A DNA stretch of 64,000 nt, taken from positions 310,001-374,000 of the forward strand of contig QYAI01000026.1 of the NCBI GenBank assembly GCA_003988855.1. The letters run 5' to 3'. Below, piece after piece: positions 1-9,705 of the stretch; positions within the stretch are counted from its first letter, which is position 1, and the number at the start of each line of letters is the position of its first letter. The DNA is from Arachnopeziza araneosa. Lineage: Eukaryota > Ascomycota > Leotiomycetes > Helotiales > Arachnopezizaceae. The position numbers and the translations under genes are program-made. The notes beneath the pieces are model-generated. The model made no database searches. It was not told the DNA's origin and was given only the letters and a program-made list of their open reading frames with translations.

Positions 1-1
1 T

Positions 2-724
2 ACTTCAGTTGCTGCATTTGAAGGCTTCTGTCGGCGTATTGGAGATGTTTTTACTCCTGTAGCTTCACCAACAGCCCCCTCACCTTCAGCAACAGCTCCC
101 GCTGCCAAGACTACTGCTGTCGTAATTCAACCACCTCCGACGACGATGAGCACAACTGCTCCTCCTCGTACTCTTGCGGCTACAACTGCCGCTGCCGCTA
201 GCACCAGTATCGATCTCGCCACAGTACCTCAATGCTCAGCTGTGATTAGCATGATTCATTCCTGCGAGAACAGCATTGCAGGATTCGACGATCTGCCAGT
301 TGGACAGCAAGCCCTCTGCATCTGCTATGATGGCAATACATGGGTCCCGAATGTCTTCGACAACGACGTTGCTTCCTGCGCGCCGTTTGTCAAGACTGCA
401 GTTCCATCTCTCTACACTGTTTATGAAACAGCCGTGACATTCTGCAGCAGTGTTGGAGACGTTGCGAAGGCGTCTGGTGGTACGACAACGGTCAGGTCAG
501 CTGCTGCCACCAACACCCCAACCTTTTTTACTGCTACCAGCAAAGCCGCCACTACGTCCCCTTCAGCGCGCTCCACAACGGTTGTAGTTGTCACCGCAAC
601 CCCGTCCCCGACACCAACATCATCAAAGGCCGGAGCCAGCTCCCACGCTGCACAGGGCGGGATACTCCAGAACATGTTCTTGGGATTCGTGGGTATCGTG
701 GTTGGTGCTCTAGCTTGGCTCTAG
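2..724 (+). CDS. GPI-anchored Cys/Ser/Thr-rich cell-surface protein, 3' part
   Basis: The reading frame is already open at the left edge, so the gene starts outside the window; the first ATG seen, at 146, is internal. The visible part carries a cysteine module from about 230 to 470 (CSAVISMIHSC, then LCICYDG, then a conserved FCSSVGD end). Just inside the window a very similar tail (FEGFCRRIGD) followed by a Pro/Ala/Thr linker shows a second, upstream copy of the module. After the module come about 60 residues of Ser/Thr/Ala-rich, probably O-glycosylated linker. The protein ends in a small-residue stretch (AGASSHAAQGG) and a hydrophobic tail with no charged residues after it, the usual signal for GPI attachment. 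It is inferred to be a wall or plasma-membrane protein. The exact module family is not certain; it resembles CFEM-like surface proteins without a clear CFEM pattern. The stop is TAG at 722-724. Confidence 0.7.
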   Translation, partial: TSVAAFEGFCRRIGDVFTPVASPTAPSPSATAPAAKTTAVVIQPPPTTMSTTAPPRTLAATTAAAASTSIDLATVPQCSAVISMIHSCENSIAGFDDLPVGQQALCICYDGNTWVPNVFDNDVASCAPFVKTAVPSLYTVYETAVTFCSSVGDVAKASGGTTTVRSAAATNTPTFFTATSKAATTSPSARSTTVVVVTATPSPTPTSSKAGASSHAAQGGILQNMFLGFVGIVVGALAWL

Positions 725-1031
725 ATGCGTCCTCTATGCTTTACATTAATATGGGATTTTGCAGGGAAGGAAAACTTACGACCTATACCACACTGTTGAT
801 CGACGTTTAATGTATGTTTATGATTGTTAATAAGTAATGATTAAGGAATCGGATCTAATGTCATGGCTTTGAGCTTTGAATAAATACAATGTATACACAT
901 CACGCTAATATCACAGGCTCGTGTCTTGAACGTTTTTAAAAGTTGGAAGTATTCTATACGCTAACGCTACTCCATAACCAAAAGCCCGAGTAAGGCTTGT
1001 CATAAAACCCAAACTCTGTTCGCCCTGCTGT
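725..1031. other. Convergent 3' intergenic spacer
   Basis: Both flanking genes end here (tail to tail). The stretch is AT-rich and should hold two 3' UTRs and polyadenylation signals; an AATAAA-like hexamer lies near 880. I see no gene. Confidence 0.6.
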
Positions 1032-1781
1032 CTAATTAGGAAGAACTCCCTCCTCAACTGCAATCAGTTTCCCACTATCTTCCAAAGTTGCTCCATCAAT
1101 CAGTCTGACCAGCCCCTTGATGCTATCCTCGATACTGAGCGGCGCTTCTTCCATCCCAGCACCCTTCGCCCCCGAGTTCCCCATCTCGGTCTGGACCCAG
1201 CCGGGATGCAGCGCGATGGCAATCAATTTGGGATTCTCCACGGCGACGCGCTTGATCAAGAAGTTCGCGGCCGACTTGCTGACACCGTAGGAGAAGACGG
1301 GCATGGCAGCGACGTGCTCCATGGCGCCGATGGACCCGAGGATGCTGGACATGACGAAGAAGCGCGGAGCGGGCGCGGCATCGAGGAGGGGTTTGAATGC
1401 TTGGAGGAGGATGACCGGGGCGATGGTGTTGACTTCGAAATGCGTGCGGATGGAATCGATCGGTGTCGATGTGACGGGGGCCATGCTGCCATCTGCAAAG
1501 ACACCGGCGTTGGCAAGAAGGATGTCGAGGTGGGTGATGTGGTAGGTGGATTCGAGCTCTTTGACTACAGCGGCAGGGTCGGTGCTGCTGGTGGAGTCAA
1601 TCTTGACGACGATGACTTTGCTGCCAGTTCCGACAGGGACGGCTTCGAAGACTGGGGTCGAGGTGGCTACGGATCGAACTGCGGCGATGACGGTGGTGTT
1701 TGGTCGGAGGACGAGGGCTTTGACGAGGTTGAAACCAATTCCTCTGCTTGCACCAGTGATGAGGATAGTTTGAGAGGCCAT
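1032..1781 (-). CDS. Short-chain dehydrogenase/reductase (norsolorinate-ketoreductase-like)
   Basis: A single-exon gene of 249 aa, the usual length of a classical SDR. The cofactor motif TGASRGIG lies at residues 9-16, followed by a beta-alpha-beta Rossmann fold. An NAG-type motif (LLANAG) lies in the middle and the catalytic YGVSK (Tyr165, Lys169) follows a serine-rich strand (MSSILGS). The pattern TVIAAVR after the first helix and HPGWVQTEMG near the end is typical of the small cytosolic NADP(H)-dependent reductases often named after the aflatoxin-pathway norsolorinic acid ketoreductase. No polyketide synthase or other pathway gene lies nearby, so a role in secondary metabolism is not supported; a general carbonyl reductase is more likely. 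The start codon is an ATG at 1781 and the stop TAG is at 1032-1034. Confidence 0.85.
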   Translation of the reverse strand: MASQTILITGASRGIGFNLVKALVLRPNTTVIAAVRSVATSTPVFEAVPVGTGSKVIVVKIDSTSSTDPAAVVKELESTYHITHLDILLANAGVFADGSMAPVTSTPIDSIRTHFEVNTIAPVILLQAFKPLLDAAPAPRFFVMSSILGSIGAMEHVAAMPVFSYGVSKSAANFLIKRVAVENPKLIAIALHPGWVQTEMGNSGAKGAGMEEAPLSIEDSIKGLVRLIDGATLEDSGKLIAVEEGVLPN

Positions 1782-2850
1782 TTTGGACGTTTTGAAGATG
1801 GAGAAGTGTTGGAGAATTAGCTAGCGATTGACTTGTTGTAAGAAGATGAATCTCTTTATAGAAGTCTTTGCAAAGCTGGACTGGGTGTAAAGTGGATAGA
1901 GAGTATTGAGTTTTGTTTGTAGTGCGAGAAGATGAGATGCGAACTGTGATTTGAATGCGTCTTGGATTGAAGATAGAAGTTCGGTCTATATATTGATCGT
2001 CGAAGCCATGCCAAAGCATAATCAATAGTCACAAAATTAACACCACCTATCCACAATTGAGGCTCGAAATACTGTTCACGTAACCATTACCAAGATGAAT
2101 TATCAAGCATCCGGCATGATAATTGCACCGTTGTATTTTCCGAGATCTGGAGAAGCACCGTAGTACCGCATTGACGACGCCATGAACGCTTCAAACGGAC
2201 TCTGCTATCATAGCCTATGGTTTGAAGGCGTCGCAAGAATCGGAACGATTACTTTACTCATCCGAGATATGCAAGCGAGGACTGCTTCCTTGCATGTTTC
2301 AATTAGTAGCTCATAGTGTTAATGAGGTGCATTGCGGAGCTCCCGCAGACAATGTAGATTTCAGGGGCTGGGAAGATTGTAATCGAGTGGAGCTTAACAA
2401 TCAGGTTTCGGAAATAAGCCTGCAATAAGGGAGATCTGAAAGCCACGTTGTTGACTGGCATGCTTAAATATATATTTGATCAGTAATTGATCCGAGGTGC
2501 TGTCCTCGACGATTGTGAGATGATTAATCATAAGCGAGACTACCCCATACTCATGCTTCTCCTTTCCCAAGGAACCGAGTACGTTCTCAACATTAACTAA
2601 CATTTCATTTGGCACACTTCATGAGACATCTACCCATGGTCTGATAAATGTGATTTGCTGCCTGTATAAACCAATCTAAAATCTATACTGATCGCGAATA
2701 GCTGAGAAGGCGTCGAGCGAGATCCATCATGGAAACTCGCGTCTACCGCAGTTGTTGCCGTGTCAATGATACTCAGAGCCTCATATAATAAATAGCAGAA
2801 GAAAGAGGCAATTATGACACGCAGATAGTAGGGAAAACCCAAAACAATAG
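1782..2850. other. Intergenic, no clear gene
   Basis: The SDR promoter lies in the first few hundred bases. Short open frames exist on the minus strand (2394-2615 and 2630-2842) but neither resembles a known family. Composition becomes AT-rich rightward, into a degenerate zone. Confidence 0.5.
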
Positions 2851-3830
2851 CTAATCGCCAAAGATAGGAAACTCGGAAAACTCGGAAAACTCAAACAATT
2901 CAGGCAACCAAGAGCCATCTTCCGACCAAAGCTGTTGGTCAATAACCATAGAGTTTTGAGGATCTGCTTCAGATGTGATGCCCAGTATTAGTCCTTCTGA
3001 TTGCTCGAGGGGCACCTCTTGTGATGGAGAGAGTGTCCCAGGAGTTTGTGCCGGTTGGTTATCACCTGTGAAGGTATCATACCTCGGATATCCTGAGTTG
3101 AAGTTATTGTGGGTGAGATCCTGAGGTTTTATCCCGGAAACGCATGTAAGGTCAGGAAGCTATCAATGTGGGAGAAATTCCGACTCCAGAAAAGCATTCC
3201 ATGAGGCAGTCGGCACATTGAGCAGCATGAGTCTAGCCTGGCTTCAAAAAAGGAATCCTTCGACCGGAGAGGCGATATGATCTAAACTAGAGAGCTTAGC
3301 TGCATTCCGCCTCGACTGACTCGCCAGCTCATGAGGGCGGGGGCTTTTTGATTGGGAGGTGAAATGGCATGGGACAGTCACTGGCGCAACTGGACCGGAT
3401 GTCTATCTAGGTATTCCAACTCCTTGTTTCTCCTGACATGTCTCTTACAAGCCTTTTCACACCAACGTCCCCAGGCGTGTTTCTAAGCCGTGCTGCTGCT
3501 GTTGCCGAGATGGCCGAACGAGGCGGTAGTAGGGCAGGCTCATCCCGCAAACTTAGGGAGCTCCATTTCCTTTCCAATGTCAGTCAACCCGAGATCCAGA
3601 ACCACAAACGCCTCGAACCGAGCCAACATAGGATGGACAGCTTTATACTTCCAAAATATCATGGCGCCGTCGCTGGTCCGACAACTATCCGTCTGACGAA
3701 CTCCCAAGAATGGTTTAAGTAGCCATTCCGAGTCGCTAGAAGACTTTGGTTTGCCACTGATACTATTCCATAACATGGCCAATTGCCGGAGCCATTGAAC
3801 TCGAGGCAGCAGGCGCAGATACTCTCTCTC
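2851..3830 (-). pseudogene. Relic of a regulator-like gene (C-terminal part), frame broken
   Basis: Read on the minus strand, several stretches look clearly protein coding but lie in different frames. The 3' end (2851-3140) gives an acidic, aromatic C-terminus (LPELFEFSEFSEFPIFGD, stop TAG at 2851-2853) typical of the tail of fungal transcription activators. Upstream of it, in other frames, are ARLMLLNVPTASWNAFLES and LSSLDHIASPVEGF, then from about 3440 to 3560 PALLPPRSAISATAAARL, and from 3540 to 3830 a longer stretch (LRLLPRVQWLRQLAMLW, then LLKPFLGVRQTDS). The last begins right after a good intron end, a TACTAAC branch followed by CAACAG near 3831-3850. Stops and shifts between the pieces are too many for two or three introns, so a decayed gene is more likely than an intact one. 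No Zn2Cys6 or other DNA-binding motif is visible, so the regulator label is an inference from the tail only. Confidence 0.35.
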
Positions 3831-5868
3831 CTGTTGGTGTTAGTAGCTACCTCGACGTCAAGGATTGTTCGACTTCGTCTTTTGCGTCTTTACTAGGAGC
3901 CTTCGTAATTGCTAATGAGGGGTGACAAATGCTTTTCTGATGAGCAACCCGGTTTCCCTCATTTCAAGTGTCGGATTATTCTGAAGTAACACGATGATCA
4001 CTAACAATTCACAGGCCTTCAACACAGTCGAACTTTGTATCTACAAAGAGCGCATAAATCTTGCTATTCCATGTCGTACGCGAGCTTTTTGTTATGATAT
4101 TTGTTTCAAAGCTCAGGCCTGGCTGAGCAGTGTCCCATCCCCCAATGGCAAATACGGCAGCCCTTAGGATATGGTTTTCCAATCCTGTAGGTGGAAACTT
4201 CGCATGGAATTCATCATGGTATTCAGATGGTGCTGCAATAAAAGCTACTTTCATCTGAACCAAGGATTCCGCAAACATACTCGGCCGTTGAAGCATCGCA
4301 CCACGTTCCTGCGCACAGCAGATTGCTTATATAGGTTTTTCGAATTGGCTCGTGCTACCTGGCATAATCTCAATACATCAGTCACAGTCAAAATTGGTAA
4401 GGGATGGGTTACTAAACTGCGCCTTTCATCTGCGAGCCTCCATTGACCGGAAAGAGCGACCATGTAGGTCTGATCATCATCTTGCACCTTCAGCTCCCAA
4501 ATACTCGATTTCATATTCTCGAATAGTCCCCTCAACATTCTATTGAGAAAGTTACAAGCGCGGATAGAGGTCCTTTTCGCACTGTGCTCCCTGTGATTCG
4601 ATGTCTATCCAATCGATCAGAGTTCAGATAAATCTCGATTATGAAGAAGTAAGGATCCAGCCATTTGTTGAGCTTGAAGGCTTCAATGGTTTTCAGAAAG
4701 ATACAATATCACAAGTCTTTGTTTACCGATCGTCGTTAAGATCTTCAGGTAACACAGAAATACAAACGCGGGCATTGGTAATGGGAGCCTCTCGGTACAT
4801 AGGTGGTACATTGTTTGCTCTCTTGCAGCTGTATCATGCAATTACAGACAACCCTTGTGAATTGCATGCATCGTTCTGCTGCAGAGACCTCTGGTCAACG
4901 AAGGCATTAGGTTCTTCACTACTCGATGGTGAAAAGTAGCATCCGTACCTTACAATCTGCAGCTCTAGTCATCTCCGAAAGGTTCTTTTACTAACAGCAT
5001 AGAATTCAACTCGTCCAAAACTTTGTAGCTTGAACCTCCAGTCCAGTACCTTCATGCTTACAAACCCCAGGATGGCTTCTGATTGGTAGTCAGACAGCCA
5101 CTTTTGAGAAATAGCTGCGACTGTGCAGCTGGGACAAATATGCATGCTGCCCATTTCGGTCTTGAAAGAATTCCTTGGCGAGCGTGAGGTCCTCTCACCT
5201 ACCCTCTCAAAGCGATTCCAAAAAGCTCTCAACGCCAGGACTGAGCAATCAACTAAGTATTGGTACGTCTCTCGAGGATTATCACAATCATTATCGGAGC
5301 ATGCTCTGATACACTCAGTAAACATTCAAAGACAATCCACATGAGGAGCTGAGCCTCGCGATGCAAACGGAAGCCCAACTCGCTACGAGGCTACCGATAT
5401 GACTCCTGAGCGATCTCGTTCTGTACATATGTATAGCATCCCTTGATCCAAAACGTCGGAGCTCTTGCAGTGAGGACGTATTGCTCGTCTAACCTAAAAC
5501 ACACCTTGCACCGCCGAGAGTGAAAGGGAGAATGGCAGCAACGAATTCAATAATGTCAATCCAGCATTCGAGCCAGCGCCACTCAACACATTTTCTTGCA
5601 ATAAACCCAAATTGCTTGATGTTCTCAGCGTATTCTTCGAGCTTCAAATAGGCTTCACTTAATTACCGTGACAAATACTGGGGCTGGAGATGCGCTGGGA
5701 GAATGAGGAACGCCTAAAATTAGGAAATCAGCAGATTGGGCTTGACGATGAGTTATTTGAACAGCTAAAATTTCGATCGATGGTCAAGTATCTCTTGTAT
5801 TATATTAACTATTATACAGCTAAGTATATATACACAGTCTATAATAATCTACAATTATATACATCTCT
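3831..5868. other. Degenerate stretch with two unassigned minus-strand ORFs
   Basis: Two open frames with real ATGs lie on the minus strand: 4009-4296 (95 aa) and 4969-5325 (118 aa, Cys-containing, no signal peptide). The frame of the first stays open about 25 codons upstream of its ATG and reads like ordinary protein, so it may be an exon. I recognise neither. They could be upstream exons or debris of the regulator-like relic at 2851-3830. The last 200 bases are very AT-rich with TATA-like runs. Confidence 0.3.
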
Positions 5869-7679
5869 TTAAAAGAGCTTGAAATATCCTGGCTGCAGTT
5901 TTTGCCACACGCCTGCCGGATCATATGTCTTGCTAATCTTCTGCAATCGCGCAAGGTTCTTCTTTCCATAACTGGGGAAGACAGGTTGTTCTAATGCAGC
6001 ATAATTCTGATAAAGGAAAGGGTGACCCAGACCCTGGGCGTAGGCAGTGGCATTGGATCTGTTGACCGTGTTCCGGGCAGCAGCCAGAACACGGGCATCA
6101 TCGCTGGGAGAAGTCCAGGAGTAGACGATGTTGACAACTGTTGAGTGTCAGTTCGCTTGTGGGAATGGTAGGATGAGCTAAGGCTTACCGTTGAGAGGTC
6201 CGTCGGAGGCGGAGATACCCAAGGCGTTACCGCCGTTTTTGCTAAAGTGAGAGGTCATGTCCACACCGATGGGTTGAAATGCACAAGATGGACCCAAGCC
6301 GGTGACATTCAAGACCGCGTTGGTCTCTTCCATGAAGATTTCGAGGATATCGGCCATGAGCGTAGGGCTGTTCTTCACCGTGAGGGCCCAGTATGTTTGA
6401 CTACGTCAAATTAGAATATCGAAAGGACAAGTTGAATTGGTGAAACTTACCGGTTGCCGCCTGGGTTGGAGCTGTTGAGTTCTTGAACCAGATCTGTAAG
6501 ATTCGTGATTCGCATAGTGGTTTCAAGGGCACCTTGAACAGCCGTGAAGTTCTTGAAGATAGGAGGATCGACAACTGGTTTGCCATACTGCAAATCCGAG
6601 GCAATGGCATATGTCTGGAATGCTCCAACGTAGGCATAAGCTAAGATTGATTGACCATAGGGGTCTGTCTGAGAGTTGATGTTCATCCAGTAGAAAGCAT
6701 TATTCAGTGCAGCTGCCGTTGTGGGATCGTAGAAATAAACGGTAGAACCGCCCCAAAGGTTTCCTTGTTGAAATGTTGCCAAATCAAAACGAGTGACGAT
6801 ACCAAAGTTGTTACCACCGCCACGGAGAGCGAAGAAAAGATCAGGGTTTGACTGATAAGTCACTTCTTGAACCAGACCATCAGCAGTCACAAGCTGATCT
6901 GAATTAGTCTCCAGCATTTCACTTCTTGAAATGGGTAAACTTACCTCGTACGTGTTGACATTATCACAAGCCCATCCATAGCGGCCTGAAAAGAAAGAGA
7001 TTCCTCCTCCTAAAGTCAGTCCTCCAACCCCGATGGCTGATACTCGACCACCAATGACAGCAAGCCCCATTGGGACGAGCTTGCTGTAAACATCATACCA
7101 GTTGTTTCCAGGCCCAATTGACGTCTGAGTATGATCGGAAGAGACCGTGATCTGGTTCAAGTTTGCCAAGTCAATGGTTAAGCCTTGATTGATATTAGAC
7201 GCCCCGGCGAATGCAGCATGGCCGCCGCTCTTGACTGCGAATTGACAATGGGCTACCTGGACTACCAACACAGCAAGAGATACCTGCAGGGTGCTAATGG
7301 GAGAGTAGCGGCATGTTGGTAAGGTCAGAGCTTGTTGTTGTGACCAGTATATCTCTTCGAGATTGTAGATTTTGCTTCCTGGGTAGGACACGGTCCCAGG
7401 TAGTGCAAAATCGAGAAACGAACACTACTCCTCTTAGTCTCTGCAATGGAAATCAGGAATCGAATGGACACTTACAGCGAGTGCGCAGCCAGTTGGAAGG
7501 CGAATGGCACTGGATATTTGACTCGTATCCCTGGCAGCGATTGTCCCATTCTTCACTCCACTGAGAAAGTCTGAAATGAGAGAGGTGACATTGGAGATAG
7601 TCAGAGTCTGGTTGAGAGTCGTGGCATTTGAAAGTCCAACAACTGCGAATGAAGAAAGAAGATAGTTGGAGACTCGCAT
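5869..7679 (-). CDS. Secreted BBE-type FAD-linked oxidoreductase
   Basis: Five exons (7679-7476, 7424-6945, 6893-6451, 6400-6189, 6137-5869) with four introns of 50-51 nt give a 535-aa protein. It has a signal peptide (about residues 1-19), then a PCMH FAD-binding domain and a C-terminal berberine-bridge-enzyme (BBE) domain. The two covalent flavin anchors of this family are present: His137 in KSGGHAAFAG and Cys221 in GRYGWACDNV, so a bicovalent FAD is expected. The C-terminus carries the BBE motif region (SNATAYAQGLGHPFLYQNYA), ending GYFKLF. The family oxidises sugars or secondary metabolites with O2, releasing H2O2. The substrate cannot be told from sequence. Intron 2 (6894-6944) is a multiple of three without a stop, so retention would not break the frame. 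No biosynthetic cluster surrounds it. Confidence 0.88.
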
Positions 7680-7770
7680 GATGGCGGTTTACAAAGTCAA
7701 ATGGTACGATCGCTGCAGGAAGTGGGTGGTGCAGGAAGCGAGTGGTGGAACGAGAGAGCTGGAGAGAGAA

Positions 7771-7797
7771 AAGAAAGAAAGAAAGAAAGAAAGAAAG
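7771..7797 (+). repeat. (GAAA)n microsatellite
   Basis: About seven copies of GAAA lie roughly 90 bp upstream of the start of the FAD oxidoreductase. On that gene's strand it is a CT-rich tract, a common fungal core-promoter context. Confidence 0.85.
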
Positions 7798-8074
7798 GTG
7801 TTTTGGAGATGCACAACCGAGGAGTCCTTGACTTGGGGAAGTAGCAACAGATCCTCCTCAGGGGCCAATCACGTAATGGACCCTCAGGGATAGACACGGG
7901 TTGTTTTTGTTGTGCTGTTTTGAGGCTGCTTATGATTATCTCCATATCGATGGAGACCTGGGCATGGTGAAGATTGGCGTAAATGGCGGCTGTCACCAAC
8001 CAACCGGCAAGGGAAGGATTCGCGAGGGCTGCTGTTTTTCCCCTGGAACTTGGCAAGCGAGAGCGAAGACAGCA

Positions 8075-8132
8075 ACGACACCAACGACACCAACGACACC
8101 AACGACACCAACAACACCAAAGACACCAAAGA
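8075..8132 (+). repeat. 9-mer tandem repeat (ACCAACGAC-like)
   Basis: Four near-perfect copies of a nine-base unit are followed by three diverged ones. It encodes an Asn-Asp-Thr repeat in one plus frame but shows no sign of being part of a real gene. Confidence 0.8.
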
Positions 8133-8157
8133 TACCCAAGACGCAGTGGCCTCTCTG

Positions 8158-8275
8158 GCTCATATGTATCGAAAAAGCCACTTTTCAAAACAAAACATGC
8201 TATCTCGGAGGGGGAATCAACATTTTCTCAGTGGTGAGAAAATGCCTGAAAAGTGGCTTTTCACTACATATGAGC
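8158..8275. mobile_element. MITE-like nested inverted repeat
   Basis: The outer arms, 8158-8187 and 8247-8275, are near-perfect reverse complements: both read GCTCATATGTA at the outside and AAAGCCACTTTTCA at the inside, with one indel and one or two substitutions between. An inner perfect 10-bp palindrome (8221-8230 with 8235-8244, CATTTTCTCA and its complement) has a 4-nt loop. Total length is about 118 bp with no coding capacity. This architecture suits a short non-autonomous DNA transposon or foldback element. I cannot see a convincing target-site duplication, so a structured non-coding RNA or regulatory cruciform remains possible. Confidence 0.5.
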
Positions 8276-8338
8276 TAGGGAGGACACTGTACCAAAGACA
8301 CCCGTTCCAGGCGGCTGGTAGCGACGTCAATAATCCCG

Positions 8339-8390
8339 CTCTCTCTCCCTCTCTTTCTCTTTCTCCCTCTCCCTCTCCCTCTCCCTCTCC
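8339..8390 (+). repeat. CT-rich (CTCTCC)n tract
   Basis: A CTCTCC / CTTTCT microsatellite preceded by AATAATCC. A similar tract, also preceded by AATAATCC, occurs on the opposite strand at 18337-18383. Confidence 0.8.
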
Positions 8391-8930
8391 GGAATTTAAA
8401 TTCGGGTCCCCGTTGCGAGCGGTGGAAATTTTAGGGGGGCACTTTGTTGTCCTATTCCCGCGGGAGCGGCTGCCGTCTCATTCGCCTATTCCTGCATCTG
8501 CTGCAAGCACCTGTGTACTGCTCAAACGTCGTCAAAGAATGCAGGTCACCTCTCCCACTTTTGCTGGCGAGTCGCATCCTGGGCGAGGGTACGCGATTTG
8601 GAGTTCGTCAATCGGAAGACCAGCATAGCGGCAAGATCCGACAAGACTCTGGCCGCGGCTTGTGATCGACGAAGCACCGTGGAGTCTTGAGCACCGTGCC
8701 GTGTGTACCTCGCGCCAACGAGTCCCTGGCTAAGACGAAAACGCCGCTGTTCCTGAAGCCGGAAATGCCCCAGTACCCATCTGAATGGCACATACTTGGT
8801 ACAGCCCAGGATTGTCTTACTTTTCGTGCTTGGAGCAGAGTCAGACGCCATCCGCGGTTCCCCATACCGCCGCTGCCCTTGTTTCAACCAAAGATCACTC
8901 GTGCTACGCTGTTCACCAAGTCAGTAGAAG

Positions 8931-8986
8931 ACTCATCTTGAAGGTCCTGTCTGATGATGACGAGAGACGGGACCTTCAAGATGAGT
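8931..8986 (+). repeat. 22-bp hairpin with 12-nt loop
   Basis: The arms 8931-8952 and 8965-8986 (ACTCATCTTGAAGGTCC on the left, its complement on the right) pair over all 22 positions if transcribed rightward. The single DNA mismatch becomes a G-U wobble in plus-strand RNA and an A-C mismatch in minus-strand RNA. The loop is 8953-8964. No T run follows, so it does not look like a Pol III terminator. Confidence 0.7.
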
Positions 8987-9705
8987 TATCATGGACGGCT
9001 TCGCTCCCACTTTTCAACCCCAGAGACATGTGGGAAGAAGAAACGGCGTCTCAACCCACGTTGTCAAGACATGTGCACCCCTCTTTTTCCAACTGCGAAA
9101 AAGAAAGGCCCGTTGATGGGATCCCACGGACGCTGACTCTGATGCTCTCGAAGGATGCGCCGTTGTTTCTTCTTCCTGCCCTAAACTGGTGGCCGTTATC
9201 GTTTCACCAGGCTGCATGCGAACTATGCTAGCCCACCCGAGAGAACGCGGCCTGCAGCTGAAGGTCCAGCCTTCAGGTACGGCACGGGGGAACCAACGAG
9301 GCCTCATGGATCATGCGAATTCCATCATATTCCTCATTCCAAGACCAGATTCGAGAAACGCCACTGTCACCTCAACGTGGGTGTCCCATTTTCCCCACTG
9401 TTCTAGCGAGGTGTGAAAATATTCTCTTGTCCTTGATGGCTACGGCAACTTCCAATGCTTATCGAAAGACGGCAAAAGTGGCTGGATACCTTCATGATAA
9501 CCACAAGATATAGAGATCGCCCGACATTCCTTCCTCTCCTCCCTGATTATCAGTATCCAGTATCCAGTCTTAAGCTTCTTCTCTCCCTTCTTTGATCCTT
9601 CAAAATTCTTCCATCCTTCAAAACAACCCTCCATTTTCAAGTGCACTCTCATTCCTTCTACCGTTTGACCCTCGTTATAACCACTTGCAAACACGTATTC
9701 AAAAA

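Larger units (their letters stand above)
7680..9705. other. Long intergenic region with repeats and hairpins
   Basis: About 2 kb separates two divergent genes. It contains a GAAA tract, a 9-mer tandem repeat, a nested inverted repeat, a CT-rich tract and a 22-bp hairpin, each listed separately. Open frames here on both strands are low-complexity or have no recognisable domain, so I call no gene. Confidence 0.6.

Noticed and set aside
1206..1820. 204-codon plus frame over the SDR gene
   Set aside because: It is the antisense shadow of the SDR (Gly/Asp-rich from codon complementarity).
8050..8628. 192-codon plus frame starting in an Asn-Asp-Thr repeat
   Set aside because: Made mostly of tandem repeats and the nested inverted repeat; no domain and no promoter context.
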